Shown one piece after another: positions 19,045 through 26,610 of a DNA stretch of 64,000 nucleotides. The notes under the pieces are model-generated. The model worked only from the letters and a program-made list of their open reading frames with translations, was not told the origin of the DNA and searched no databases. Numbering within the stretch: the first letter of the stretch is position 1; the number at the start of each line of letters is the position of its first letter. The translations under genes and the position numbers were made by a program. The stretch covers positions 6,235-70,234 of the forward strand of contig DATKQM010000024.1 in assembly GCA_035532735.1 (NCBI GenBank). The letters are read 5' to 3'. Origin of the DNA: Chersky-840 sp035532735 (GTDB lineage: Bacteria > Actinomycetota > Acidimicrobiia > Acidimicrobiales > UBA8190).

Positions 19045-20208
19045 ATGGACTTCACTGAGACCGACGAACAACAGATGCTGCGCGAGGCCGTGGAGAGCAT
19101 CGCCTCGAAGTACGGCCACAGCTACTTCGCCGAGCGGGCCCGCAGCGGGGGCAACACCGACGAGTTGTGGAACGAGCTGGCCGAAGCAGGGTTCCTCGGC
19201 GTCAACGTCCCCGCCGAATACGGGGGAGGCGGAATGGGCATCGCAGAACTCGCCATCGTCCTCGAAGAGCTCGCCACCAACGGCTGTCCGCTGCTTCTCC
19301 TCGTGGTGTCACCGGCCATCTGCGCCACGATCATCGCCCACTTCGGCTCCGAAGCCCAGAAGCAGTCATGGCTGCCTCGCTTCGGCTCGGGCCAATTGAA
19401 GATGGCCTTCGCCATCACCGAGCCCGACGCCGGGTCCAACAGCCACAAGATCTCCACCACCGCCACACGCGACGGCGACATCTGGCGGCTCAACGGGACC
19501 AAGTACTACATCTCGGGCGCGGACGAGTCCGAGGCCGTGTTGGTGGTGACGCGCACCGGCGTCGACGAGGACACCGGCCGGGGCCGCCTGTCACTATTCT
19601 TGGTCGACCTCGACAGTGCAGGTCTCGACAAGACCCTCATCCCCGTCGAGATCGTGGCCCCGGAGAAGCAGTTCACGTTGTTCTTCGACAACGTGGAGGT
19701 CCCCGCCGACCGACTCCTCGGCACCGAGGGCGACGGGCTCCGCCAGGTGTTCGTGGGCCTCAATCCCGAGCGCATCATGACCGCGGCCATGGCCAGCGGC
19801 ATCGGCCGCTACGCGCTCGATAAGGCCGCCGCCTATGCGCGGGACCGGTCGGTGTGGGGTACCCCCATCGCGCGCCACCAGGGCATCTCCCACCCGTTGG
19901 CCAAGGCCAAGATCGAGGTCGAGCTGGCTCGGCTCATGTGCCAGAAGGCGGCCTGGGCGTGTGACTCGGGAGCTGACGCCGGCGTGGCCGGGGAAGCCGC
20001 CAACATGGCCAAGTACGCCGCGGCCGAGGCCGCCCTGGGGGCGCTCGACCAGGCCATCCAGACCCACGGGGGGAACGGGATGTCGTCGGAGTACGGCCTG
20101 GCGGACATGTGGGGCATGGCCCGGTTGATGCGGACCGCGCCGGTGAGCCGCGAGATGATCCTGAACTTCGTGGCCCAGCACTCCCTCCACCTGCCCAAGT
20201 CCTACTGA
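19045..20208 (+). CDS. Acyl-CoA dehydrogenase
   Basis: 387 residues, normal ACAD length. Signatures: the first ACAD motif as AFAITEPDAGSNS (~111-123), LNGTKYYISGADES, ALDKAAAYARDRSVWGTPIARHQGI, and the C-terminal QTHGGNGMSSEYGLADMWGMAR with the FAD-contacting region. FAD-dependent alpha,beta-desaturation of an acyl-CoA. Last gene of the carboxylase/AtuA operon, with a 3-nt gap. A substrate such as citronellyl-CoA or isovaleryl-CoA fits the context but cannot be chosen from sequence. About 130 nt of regulatory DNA follows. Confidence 0.94.
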   Translation: MDFTETDEQQMLREAVESIASKYGHSYFAERARSGGNTDELWNELAEAGFLGVNVPAEYGGGGMGIAELAIVLEELATNGCPLLLLVVSPAICATIIAHFGSEAQKQSWLPRFGSGQLKMAFAITEPDAGSNSHKISTTATRDGDIWRLNGTKYYISGADESEAVLVVTRTGVDEDTGRGRLSLFLVDLDSAGLDKTLIPVEIVAPEKQFTLFFDNVEVPADRLLGTEGDGLRQVFVGLNPERIMTAAMASGIGRYALDKAAAYARDRSVWGTPIARHQGISHPLAKAKIEVELARLMCQKAAWACDSGADAGVAGEAANMAKYAAAEAALGALDQAIQTHGGNGMSSEYGLADMWGMARLMRTAPVSREMILNFVAQHSLHLPKSY

Positions 20209-20252
20209 TCTCTCCCTCTCGTCCCGCCCTTACGACGGGCCCCGGAATGCCG

Positions 20253-20292
20253 TTGACATGCAACCCTTTGGTTGCTTATCGTAAAGGCAACC
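20253..20292 (+). promoter_or_regulatory. Promoter with palindromic operator for the SRPBCC/ArsR genes
   Basis: TTGACA (20253-20258) and TATCGT (20277-20282), spaced 18 bp, form a sigma-70-like promoter, unusually good for this high-GC sequence. The spacer holds a perfect palindrome, gcaacc-cttt-ggttgc (20260-20275), and another half-site ggcaacc follows at 20286-20292. A repressor bound there would block RNA polymerase. The ArsR-SRPBCC gene downstream is the obvious candidate, giving autoregulation (inference). Confidence 0.75.
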
Positions 20293-20339
20293 AGACAGCT
20301 GCATATTGAGCAGCGTCTCGACGACAAGGGAGAGCCCCC

Positions 20340-20786
20340 ATGCCTGACATCCGCCATCGGATCGGAACCACCGCCCCTCGCGCCCGGGTCTACGAGGCGT
20401 TCGCCACCACCGACGGCCTCCGGGGTTTCTGGACCCGAGACGTGAAGGGCGAGTCCGCCATCGGGAGCAATCTGGAGTTCTTCTTCGGGTCACCCGATCC
20501 CAGTGCGGTCATGGAGGTCGTGGACCTCGTCCCCGACACCCGTGTGGCCTGGCGTTGCGTCGAGGGCCCCGAGGAGTGGGTCGGCACCAACCTGACCTTC
20601 GAGCTGCGCTCGATGGGCGACGAGACCGTGGTGCTGTTCACCCATGCCGACTGGCAGCAGCCATCCGAGTTCATGCACCACTGCAGCACCAAGTGGGGCT
20701 ACTTCTTCCTCGGGCTCAAACGTTGGCTCGAAGGCTCGGACTCCGTCGCCTACCCCGACGACGCCGCCATCAGCAGCTGGCGTTGA
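20340..20786 (+). CDS. SRPBCC (AHSA1-like) protein
   Basis: 148 residues, single SRPBCC/START-like fold: RARVYEAFATTDGLRGFWTRD at the N-terminus, VAWRCVEGPEEWVGTNLTFEL in the middle, and a C-terminal helix SEFMHHCSTKWGYFFLGLKRWL. These proteins bind hydrophobic ligands in a helix-grip pocket; no catalytic residues are recognisable. First gene after the palindromic promoter, 7 nt before the ArsR-SRPBCC fusion gene. The ligand is unknown. Confidence 0.88.
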   Translation: MPDIRHRIGTTAPRARVYEAFATTDGLRGFWTRDVKGESAIGSNLEFFFGSPDPSAVMEVVDLVPDTRVAWRCVEGPEEWVGTNLTFELRSMGDETVVLFTHADWQQPSEFMHHCSTKWGYFFLGLKRWLEGSDSVAYPDDAAISSWR

Positions 20787-20793
20787 TCGAACC

Positions 20794-21636
20794 ATGCCGG
20801 TTGGGCCCCATCCCGGCGACGACGCGCCGCAACGTCATGACACGAGCGAGCTCGACCACGTGTTCCGGGCTTTGGCCGACCCCAGCCGGCGGGGCTTGCT
20901 CGACAGCTTGAACCACACCGGCGGCCAAAGCCTGCATCAGCTCTGCGAAGGCCAGCACATGACCCGCCAATCGGTGAGCAAGCACCTGGCCATCTTGGAG
21001 GCGGCCAACCTCTTGACCACGGTCCGCCGTGGTCGGGTGAAGTTGCACTTCTTGAACCCCGCCCCCATCAACGAGATCGCGGAGCGCTGGATCCAGCACT
21101 ACGACCGAGAACGGGTCAGCGCCCAGGCCGATCTGAAGCGAGCACTGGAGGACACCACGATGGACAAGCCAACGTTCGTCTACACCACTTACATCAACAC
21201 CACACCGGAGCAACTCTGGCAGGCCTTGACCGACCCGGCCTTCACGCAGCGCTACTGGAACGTCACCTTCGAGACGGATTGGAAGGTCGGGTCGGAGGTC
21301 GCGTGGAACTTCGGCCATGTGACCGTCGCGCACCGCGAACAGGTCATCTTGGAGTCCGAACCCTACCGGCGACTCGCCTACACCTGGCACACCTTCACAC
21401 CCGAGCTCGCCGCACGGCGCGGCATGGATGACGAGTTCGTGACCCGGGCCTCGAGCGAGAAGCGGTCCCGGGCGACGTTCGAGCTCGAACCCGTCGGCGA
21501 CATGGTCAAGCTGACTGTGATCCATGACGGATTCGAGCAAGGCAGTGCCGTCATCGCCAGGATCAGCCAGGGTTGGCCCCAGGTGCTCTCGAGCCTCAAG
21601 TCGCTCCTCGAGACCGACGAGCCACTTCGGTCATGA
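20794..21636 (+). CDS. ArsR-family regulator fused to an SRPBCC domain
   Basis: 280 residues from ATG 20794. Residues ~20-105 form a winged helix of ArsR type (VFRALADPSRRGLLDSL, QSVSKHLAILEAANLLTTVRRGR). There are no Cys/His metal-site residues of ArsR/SmtB sensors at the recognition helix. Residues ~115-275 are an SRPBCC domain (TTYINTTPEQLWQALTDPAFTQRYW, GDMVKLTVIHDGFEQGSAV). The likely role is a ligand-sensing autorepressor: the SRPBCC pocket senses and the wHTH binds gcaacc palindromes upstream (inference). Its stop overlaps that of convergent maf (TCATGA). Confidence 0.87.
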   Translation: MPVGPHPGDDAPQRHDTSELDHVFRALADPSRRGLLDSLNHTGGQSLHQLCEGQHMTRQSVSKHLAILEAANLLTTVRRGRVKLHFLNPAPINEIAERWIQHYDRERVSAQADLKRALEDTTMDKPTFVYTTYINTTPEQLWQALTDPAFTQRYWNVTFETDWKVGSEVAWNFGHVTVAHREQVILESEPYRRLAYTWHTFTPELAARRGMDDEFVTRASSEKRSRATFELEPVGDMVKLTVIHDGFEQGSAVIARISQGWPQVLSSLKSLLETDEPLRS

Positions 21637-22206
21637 CCACAGATCGGTCAGCGAGACACCGACGACCCCCAACATCCGCCGGAACCCGGGCAGCGACACC
21701 CCGAGGACGTTGCTCGGGTCCCCGTCGATGCTGTCGACAAAGGGTGCTCCGTAGCCCTCGATGCTGAACCCACCCGCCAGGCGCAGCGGCTCCCCTGTCG
21801 CCACGTAGGCATCGATCTCTTCATCGGTGGGAGTGCCGAATCGCACCGTGGTCCACACCGCCTCGGTGACGGTGTTCCCGGTTCTCGTGTCTCTGAGCCA
21901 ATGCCCGGTCCACAACACCGCCACCTTCCCCCGCAGCCGGCGCCAGGAGTCGACGGCGTCTGTGGCCGACGCCGGCTTCCCGAGGGCATGGCCCTCGAGA
22001 TCGAGCAACGAATCACACGCGAGCACGAGGCCCGACGGGGAGCGGTCGACGACAACCATGGCCTTGCGGGTGGCGAGCTCGACCACGGCGGTGGCGGTGT
22101 CGGGGGCGTCGACGGTCTCGTCGACCCCGCTCACAATCACCTCTGGTGTGAACCCGGCGTCGCGCAGGACGCGTAGGCGAGTGGTCGACGCCGAAGCCAG
22201 GATCAG
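21631..22206 (-). CDS. maf: Maf-like nucleotide pyrophosphatase, start codon unclear
   Basis: Maf/HAM1-superfold enzyme (dTTP/UTP or modified-NTP pyrophosphatase). Motifs: LILASASTTRLRVLRDAGF at the N-terminus, LACDSLLDLEG for the catalytic Asp, LGKP, and GYGAPFVDSIDGDPSNVLGVSLPGF near the end. The first ATG/GTG/TTG in frame is a GTG at 22140, but the conserved SASTTR loop lies upstream of it. The frame stays open into the DUF169 gene without a canonical start. CTG at 22206, directly before ATC-CTG-GCT-TCG, is the best guess; GAGGAGG lies ~14 nt before it. A sequencing error or partial inactivation is also possible. Confidence 0.8.
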   Translation of the reverse strand: MILASASTTRLRVLRDAGFTPEVIVSGVDETVDAPDTATAVVELATRKAMVVVDRSPSGLVLACDSLLDLEGHALGKPASATDAVDSWRRLRGKVAVLWTGHWLRDTRTGNTVTEAVWTTVRFGTPTDEEIDAYVATGEPLRLAGGFSIEGYGAPFVDSIDGDPSNVLGVSLPGFRRMLGVVGVSLTDLWS

Positions 22207-22225
22207 CCGGACGGGCTGGTCCTCC

Positions 22226-22951
22226 TCAAGAGGCAGGAGCGAAACGCCGGGCGTCGTCGGCTGCGTACTTGGCCACCACGGTGTCGATGGCCGCGGTCTG
22301 CTCGACGGCGTCGGTCACCTCCGAGAGCCGGCTCCCGGGCACGGCCACGGTCATCTCGTCGGGGCGCATGCCGGTCCGGGCCCGGCTCAACGCGCATCCC
22401 ACGCTGGCGGCCACCTCGCCGTGCTCCTTGGCCAGGGCGACGATGTGGCACTGCGGCTTGCCCTCGATCTTCAACCCCGGCAGCGCGTCGGACAGCACCA
22501 TCATCTGACGCCCGTTCACCCGCAACAGCACCACGTCGGGCACCGTGGCCGCCTCGGCCACGGGCCCGTAGGTGATCACGTCGGAGCGCTCCGAGATCGA
22601 CGGGATCGTGCCCACGGCCTCGGGGGTGACCCATCCCGACCCGAGCAACGCGGCCACGTCATCGTTGCCGGCGACCTCCTCGAGGCTGGCGAGACCGTGG
22701 GTGAACCGACCCACCGAGCAGTTGCCGTGGTCCTCGGGCACCGTGGTGAAGCTCTTCTCCGCGGCCCGCACCCAGAACACGCACCCCGCCGCCACCCGCC
22801 CGGCGCGACCGTCGGAGGCGGGCTCGGCCATGGGCTCGGCGAAGGCCGGCACACCGGCGGGCGCTTGGTTCCCGAACGAGATGCCGATGGGCGCCACGGC
22901 GAGATGCAGTGCCTTGGAGAGCGAGTCGGCCTGGGATCGGTGATCGGTCAT
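22226..22951 (-). CDS. DUF169 family protein
   Basis: About 241 residues from ATG 22951 (MTDHRSQADSLSKAL). DUF169 features: APIGISF near residue 20, CVFWVRAAEKSFTTVPEDHGNCSVGRFTHGL with conserved Cys and His, then VVLLRVNGRQMM and SVGCALSRARTGMRPDEMTVAVPGSRL. The family has no defined reaction; conserved Cys suggest metal or cofactor binding (inference). It precedes maf by ~20 nt on the same strand. The frame continues upstream over yjbQ, but that part has no homology. Confidence 0.8.
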   Translation of the reverse strand: MTDHRSQADSLSKALHLAVAPIGISFGNQAPAGVPAFAEPMAEPASDGRAGRVAAGCVFWVRAAEKSFTTVPEDHGNCSVGRFTHGLASLEEVAGNDDVAALLGSGWVTPEAVGTIPSISERSDVITYGPVAEAATVPDVVLLRVNGRQMMVLSDALPGLKIEGKPQCHIVALAKEHGEVAASVGCALSRARTGMRPDEMTVAVPGSRLSEVTDAVEQTAAIDTVVAKYAADDARRFAPAS

Positions 22952-23009
22952 GGCCGCCATCTTCGGCGCCCGATGAGCCCAGCACAAGCCCGCACCGTCG
23001 GCGGCATCA

Positions 23010-23429
23010 TCACCCCAGCTGCGCCGAGGAGTCGGCGACGAAGCTGAGTCGGACCTGGCGCTCGGGATTATCGGCGTTGGTGTCGACCAGCACCACCCGT
23101 TGCCACGTGCCGAGGGCCACCCGTCCGGCCAGCACCGGCAGCACCATCGACGGCGACACGAGAACCGGGAGGAGGTGATCGGCGCCGTGGCCCAGTGCAC
23201 CGTGGCGGTGTCGGTAACGGTCGTCGCGCGGCAAGAGCCGGTCGAGGGTGTCGACCAGGTCGGGCTCTGATCCCGACCCCGTCTCCATGAGCGCCACCCC
23301 GGCGGTGGCATGGGGGACGAACACCGAGCACAACCCGTCGCCGCGTCCCAGGCAGAACGTCTCGACGTGGTCGGTGATGTCGAGGATCTGGCGCCGCGAC
23401 GTGTCGAGGGTCACGACGGTGCTGTCCAC
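23010..23429 (-). CDS. YjbQ/UPF0047 family protein
   Basis: 139 residues from a GTG at 23429 preceded by GGAGAGG. Family signature HATAGVALMETG (~40-51), DRYRHRHGALGHGADHLLPVLVSPSMVLPV in the middle with conserved His residues, and LGTWQRVVLVDTN near the end. The family has weak thiamine-phosphate synthase activity in E. coli; the true role is unknown. It lies between glutathione peroxidase (27 nt downstream of that gene's end) and DUF169 on the same strand. Confidence 0.9.
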   Translation of the reverse strand: MDSTVVTLDTSRRQILDITDHVETFCLGRGDGLCSVFVPHATAGVALMETGSGSEPDLVDTLDRLLPRDDRYRHRHGALGHGADHLLPVLVSPSMVLPVLAGRVALGTWQRVVLVDTNADNPERQVRLSFVADSSAQLG

Positions 23430-23456
23430 GACGAACCTCTCCTCAACCGGTCCCCG

Positions 23457-23954
23457 CTACGAACTGCTCGGGAGAGCCTCTTCGACGGCGCTGATGAGTG
23501 CCGGGTCCTCGGGCTCCACACCGGGTCGGAACCGCGTCACGATCTTGCCCTCGGGCGACACGAGGAACTTCTCGAAGTTCCACTGGATGTCACCAGCCGC
23601 GCCGTCGGCGTCGGCGACGGAGGTGAGCTCGTCGTAGAGGTGATGACGACCCGGGCCGTTCACCTCGATCTTCTCGAACAGGGGGAACGTCACGCCGTAG
23701 TTGACCGAACAGAACTCGGCGATCTCATCGGCGGTGCCGGGCTCCTGCTCGAGGAACTGGTTGCAGGGAAAGCCGAGCACACTGAACCCCTTGTCCCCGA
23801 AGGTGTCCTGGAGCTTCTGGAGGCCGGTGTACTGCGGCGTGAGGCCACAACGCGACGCCACGTTGACGAGCAGGAGTGCCTTTCCCTTGTAGGGCGCCAG
23901 CGACGACGGCTTTCCTTGCAAGGTGTGAATGGGGATGTCGTAGAGATCGGACAC
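23457..23954 (-). CDS. Glutathione/thioredoxin peroxidase
   Basis: 165 residues from a GTG at 23954, chosen because AGGAGGAAC lies about 5 nt upstream. GSHPx family with NVASRCGLTPQYTGL (peroxidatic Cys), GFPCNQFLEQEPG, and WNFEKFLV (catalytic Trp/Asn). In actinobacteria such enzymes normally use thioredoxin rather than glutathione to reduce peroxides (family knowledge). It faces a small divergent gene starting at 24028. Confidence 0.93.
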   Translation of the reverse strand: MSDLYDIPIHTLQGKPSSLAPYKGKALLLVNVASRCGLTPQYTGLQKLQDTFGDKGFSVLGFPCNQFLEQEPGTADEIAEFCSVNYGVTFPLFEKIEVNGPGRHHLYDELTSVADADGAAGDIQWNFEKFLVSPEGKIVTRFRPGVEPEDPALISAVEEALPSSS

Positions 23955-24027
23955 TGTTCCTCCTGGACGGGTCATGTCCTCCCGGACGGGGTCATGGCGC
24001 GGGCTTTTTCACACTACCCTCGGAGCC

Positions 24028-24309
24028 GTGCGCACGATCCGCGCCACCCCGGCCGCAAACGGCACCTTCGACGTCGAGGTTCGTGATGGTGCCATCACCA
24101 CCTCCCACACCGTGACCGTGCCCTCCCATCTCCCCGAGGATCTGGGCTGGCCACCCGGGCGTGAGGAACGGCTCGTCTGTGCGTCCTTCGAGTTTCTCCT
24201 CGATCGCGAGCCCGCCACCTCGATCCTCCGCCGCTTCAGCCTGGTGGTCATCTCCGACTACTTCCCCGACTACACCTCGGAGATGACCCGCCGGGCCGGG
24301 TCGACCTGA
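24028..24309 (+). CDS. Small conserved hypothetical protein
   Basis: 93 residues from a GTG at 24028 (MRTIRATPAANGTFDVEV). No recognised domain. It looks like a beta-rich N-terminus followed by FEFLLDREPATSILRRFSLVVISDYFPDYTSEM, with an ISDYFPDY motif also seen in short actinobacterial proteins. The good codon pattern, tight divergent spacing to the peroxidase and a 4-nt convergent gap to the HAD gene support it as real. An alternative start at 23974 would overlap the peroxidase promoter. Confidence 0.65.
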   Translation: MRTIRATPAANGTFDVEVRDGAITTSHTVTVPSHLPEDLGWPPGREERLVCASFEFLLDREPATSILRRFSLVVISDYFPDYTSEMTRRAGST

Positions 24310-24313
24310 GCTT

Positions 24314-25027
24314 CTAGGGTCTCGACAGCGCCGAGAGGCGGGCCCAGACCTTGTCGTCGAGCTCGATCAATGAGCCGAGCACCACGTCGGCGCGCCCCAA
24401 CACGTCGAGCAGGGCCTCGCCACCACCACCGGCACCGGAGAGCCCCGATGCCGCGGTCGGGTCGACCTCGGGCACCGCCACGCACGCCATGCCCGCACCT
24501 TTGGCGGCGAGCACCCCTGCGGCGGAGTCCTCGAACACGACACAGTGCTCGGGGCGAATCCCGAGGAGCCGGGCCGTGGTGAGGAATATGCCGGGGTCGG
24601 GCTTCCCCACGACCTCGTCCTCACCCGAGTGCACCACACCGAACCCCTCGGCGAGCCCGAACCGGCCCACCACGGCGTCGATGAGTCGACGCGGCGACGA
24701 CGACGCCAGCGCCAACGCCGCTCCCCGGGCCCGACAGAAGTCGAGCGCTTCCACTGCCCCGGGTTTGAGCTCGACGGCCGCTTCGAGGCGCCGGGCCATG
24801 GCCTCGGTGATCTCGGCAGCCACCTCGCCTTGCGTCGTCCCGCTCCAGGGGTAGCGCGCGTACCAGTGCTCGACGGCATCGCCGAGGTACATCCCTTTGG
24901 TCTCGAGGCAACGCTCCACGGTCAGGTCAACGCCGTGACGACCGAAGACATCGATCTCGACGTCGTGCCAGATGGGCTCGCTGTCGACCAGCAACCCGTC
25001 CATGTCGAAGATGGCGGCCTCGATCAA
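24314..25027 (-). CDS. HAD-family sugar-phosphate phosphatase-like hydrolase
   Basis: 237 residues. HAD motif I is DMDGLLVDSEP (8-18) with the nucleophile Asp. A helical C1 cap follows, then motif II ALASSSP, motif III Lys in GKPDPGIF, and motif IV VFEDSAAGVLAAKGAGM. It resembles beta-phosphoglucomutase or hexitol/2-deoxyglucose-6-phosphatases. Cytosolic; the substrate is unknown. It follows the membrane-protein gene at 25066 on the same strand, and the region before its start holds a 14-bp tandem repeat. Confidence 0.88.
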   Translation of the reverse strand: MIEAAIFDMDGLLVDSEPIWHDVEIDVFGRHGVDLTVERCLETKGMYLGDAVEHWYARYPWSGTTQGEVAAEITEAMARRLEAAVELKPGAVEALDFCRARGAALALASSSPRRLIDAVVGRFGLAEGFGVVHSGEDEVVGKPDPGIFLTTARLLGIRPEHCVVFEDSAAGVLAAKGAGMACVAVPEVDPTAASGLSGAGGGGEALLDVLGRADVVLGSLIELDDKVWARLSALSRP

Positions 25028-25071
25028 TTGGCGTCGGTCAATTGGCGTCGGTCAACTGGCGTCGGTCAATT
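25024..25071. repeat. 14-bp tandem repeat at the end of a membrane-protein gene
   Basis: The unit tcaattggcgtcgg is repeated at 25024-25037, 25038-25051 and 25052-25065 (one mismatch, tcaactgg), with a partial copy at 25066-25071. The last copy contains the stop codon of the gene at 25066, and the first overlaps the start region of the HAD gene. Confidence 0.93.
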
Positions 25072-25806
25072 GAGGATGTTCACGGCGCGTGACACCACCA
25101 GGGCGACGGTCAGGAGCGATGCCAGGGACTGGATCATCATGAGGATCTTCGCCCACGGCGTGAGGGGCATGGTGTCGGTGGGGCTGAAGGCCGTGCCGTT
25201 GGTGAACGACGTGAAGAGGTAGTCGATGAACGCCGGTGACCAGTCGGGCACCGTGGCGTCGGGCGCGGTCATCTGCGGGAAGAGGAAGTCGGGCTGGCGC
25301 CGCTTCGTCTCGAGTCGCGCCACCGGCCCGCCCCGGTCGAGCTCCCAGTACCACAGCGCGAACACGAGCACGTTGGTGACCCACACCGGGACCGACGCAT
25401 AGATCAGGTCACGACCGTGCACGTGGACGGCCAGCAATTCGTGGACGAGCTCGCCCAACGTCACCACGTTGGCCAGGTTCACGAGGGCGATGAGCAAGAT
25501 GGCGACGGGTCGCAGCCGGCGCGACTCGCGCGACAGCCGGGGGTTGGCGATCAACAGCGCGGCGCCGAGCACGCCCTCGAGGGCAGGCACGAGCCATCGG
25601 GGCCCGAGGCCGCTGATCAACTTGTCGGGGAGCGCGAAGTACAGCCCCACGGCGGCCGAGACAGCCAACATGGCCGGCCAACGCGGCTCGCTCTTCGCCC
25701 GTTCGCCCCATTCGGCCTCGTCCCGGCGGGCCTCGTCGGCGCTCTCCCCGACGTCGGGCTCGCCGCCAGCTCCGCTCCCCGAGGGGGCGTTGCGCTCCTC
25801 GGCCAT
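25066..25806 (-). CDS. Multi-pass membrane protein with a pore-loop-like motif
   Basis: 246 residues from ATG 25806 (MAEERNAPSG). The acidic N-terminal tail (~1-40) is followed by about five hydrophobic helices (PAMLAVSAAVGLYFAL, ALEGVLGAALLI, VAILLIALVNLANVV, PVWVTNVLVFALWYW, ILMMIQSLASLLTVALVV). Between the last two is FTNGTAFSPTDTMPLTPWAK, placed like the pore loop and second helix of ion-channel domains, though without a TVGYG filter. No named family is certain. Function unknown; a channel-like or sensor role is inference. Confidence 0.7.
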   Translation of the reverse strand: MAEERNAPSGSGAGGEPDVGESADEARRDEAEWGERAKSEPRWPAMLAVSAAVGLYFALPDKLISGLGPRWLVPALEGVLGAALLIANPRLSRESRRLRPVAILLIALVNLANVVTLGELVHELLAVHVHGRDLIYASVPVWVTNVLVFALWYWELDRGGPVARLETKRRQPDFLFPQMTAPDATVPDWSPAFIDYLFTSFTNGTAFSPTDTMPLTPWAKILMMIQSLASLLTVALVVSRAVNILN

Positions 25807-25912
25807 CCCGGCCACGGTACCCAGGCGGCGCCACGCACAGCGTGACCCTCGCTGAAGGTCCCCACCCCCTCGTCCGTATCCTTTGGTGAAGACCAATCAA
25901 GGGAGCACCTTC

Positions 25913-26491
25913 ATGACCCATCTCGCGCTCAAGCGCCTCGCCCGCCCCGGCACGCCGGTGGCGGCCCTGGCCGTCGTCGCCCTCACCCTCGCCGCGTGTG
26001 GATCGTCGAGCCCGACCACCGCCACCACGGCACCTCCCCGCTCGGGGTCGGGCACGGGCACCGGCGGCTCCTCTCCGGGCACCACCGCCGCAGCTGCCAC
26101 GGTGAAGACGACCAGCACGTCGAAATTCGGGACCATCCTCGTCAACAGCGCGGGTATGGCCCTCTACACCTACGGGCCCAACAACGGGGGCACCACCAAC
26201 ATGTGCACGGGCGCCTGTCTCCAGGCGTGGCCCGCCGTCACCGTCCCCGCCGGCACGACGCCCACCCTGGCCTCGGGCGTGTCGGGGACCTTGGCTACGG
26301 CCAAGCAGGCCGACGGCACCCTCCAGGTCACCTACAACGGGATGCTCCTCTACACCTTCGTCTCGGACTCGTCGCCGGGCCAGGTGACCGGCAACGGCGT
26401 GGCCAGCTTCTCGGTGGCCAAGGAGACGGCGTCCACGACGACCAAAGCACCGACGACAACGGCCGCGTCGGGCGGGGGCTACAAGTATTGA
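25913..26491 (+). CDS. Secreted lipoprotein with COG4315 repeats
   Basis: 192 residues from ATG 25913, with GGGAG 8-9 nt upstream. Lipoprotein signal peptide with lipobox LAAC, then a Ser/Thr/Gly linker and two COG4315-type repeats (FGTILVNSAGMALYTYGPNN with CTGACLQAWPAVTVP, then VTYNGMLLYTFVSD). The consensus is Yx(FWY)xxD-like. The tail is Thr/Ala rich. The function of this lipoprotein family is unknown. It lies directly before an ECF sigma/anti-sigma pair, as cell-envelope sigma targets often do. Confidence 0.88.
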   Translation: MTHLALKRLARPGTPVAALAVVALTLAACGSSSPTTATTAPPRSGSGTGTGGSSPGTTAAAATVKTTSTSKFGTILVNSAGMALYTYGPNNGGTTNMCTGACLQAWPAVTVPAGTTPTLASGVSGTLATAKQADGTLQVTYNGMLLYTFVSDSSPGQVTGNGVASFSVAKETASTTTKAPTTTAASGGGYKY

Positions 26492-26610
26492 TCCCGTCCG
26501 CGATCGAGGCCCCCGAGGGCCAGGAAGACGCAACGACCTTGGTGAGCCCCGGAGGACCGACGGACCCTGCTGTCGCCGACACGGCCTCCACCGCGGGGAG
26601 GGTCGACCCG

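Noticed and set aside
20209..20252. Weak hairpin after the acyl-CoA dehydrogenase (cccg...cggg)
   Set aside because: Only a 4-bp perfect stem; not enough to call a terminator.
25883..25896. ttggt-gaag-accaa inverted repeat before the lipoprotein
   Set aside because: A 5-bp stem is expected by chance; no promoter hexamers could be matched to it.
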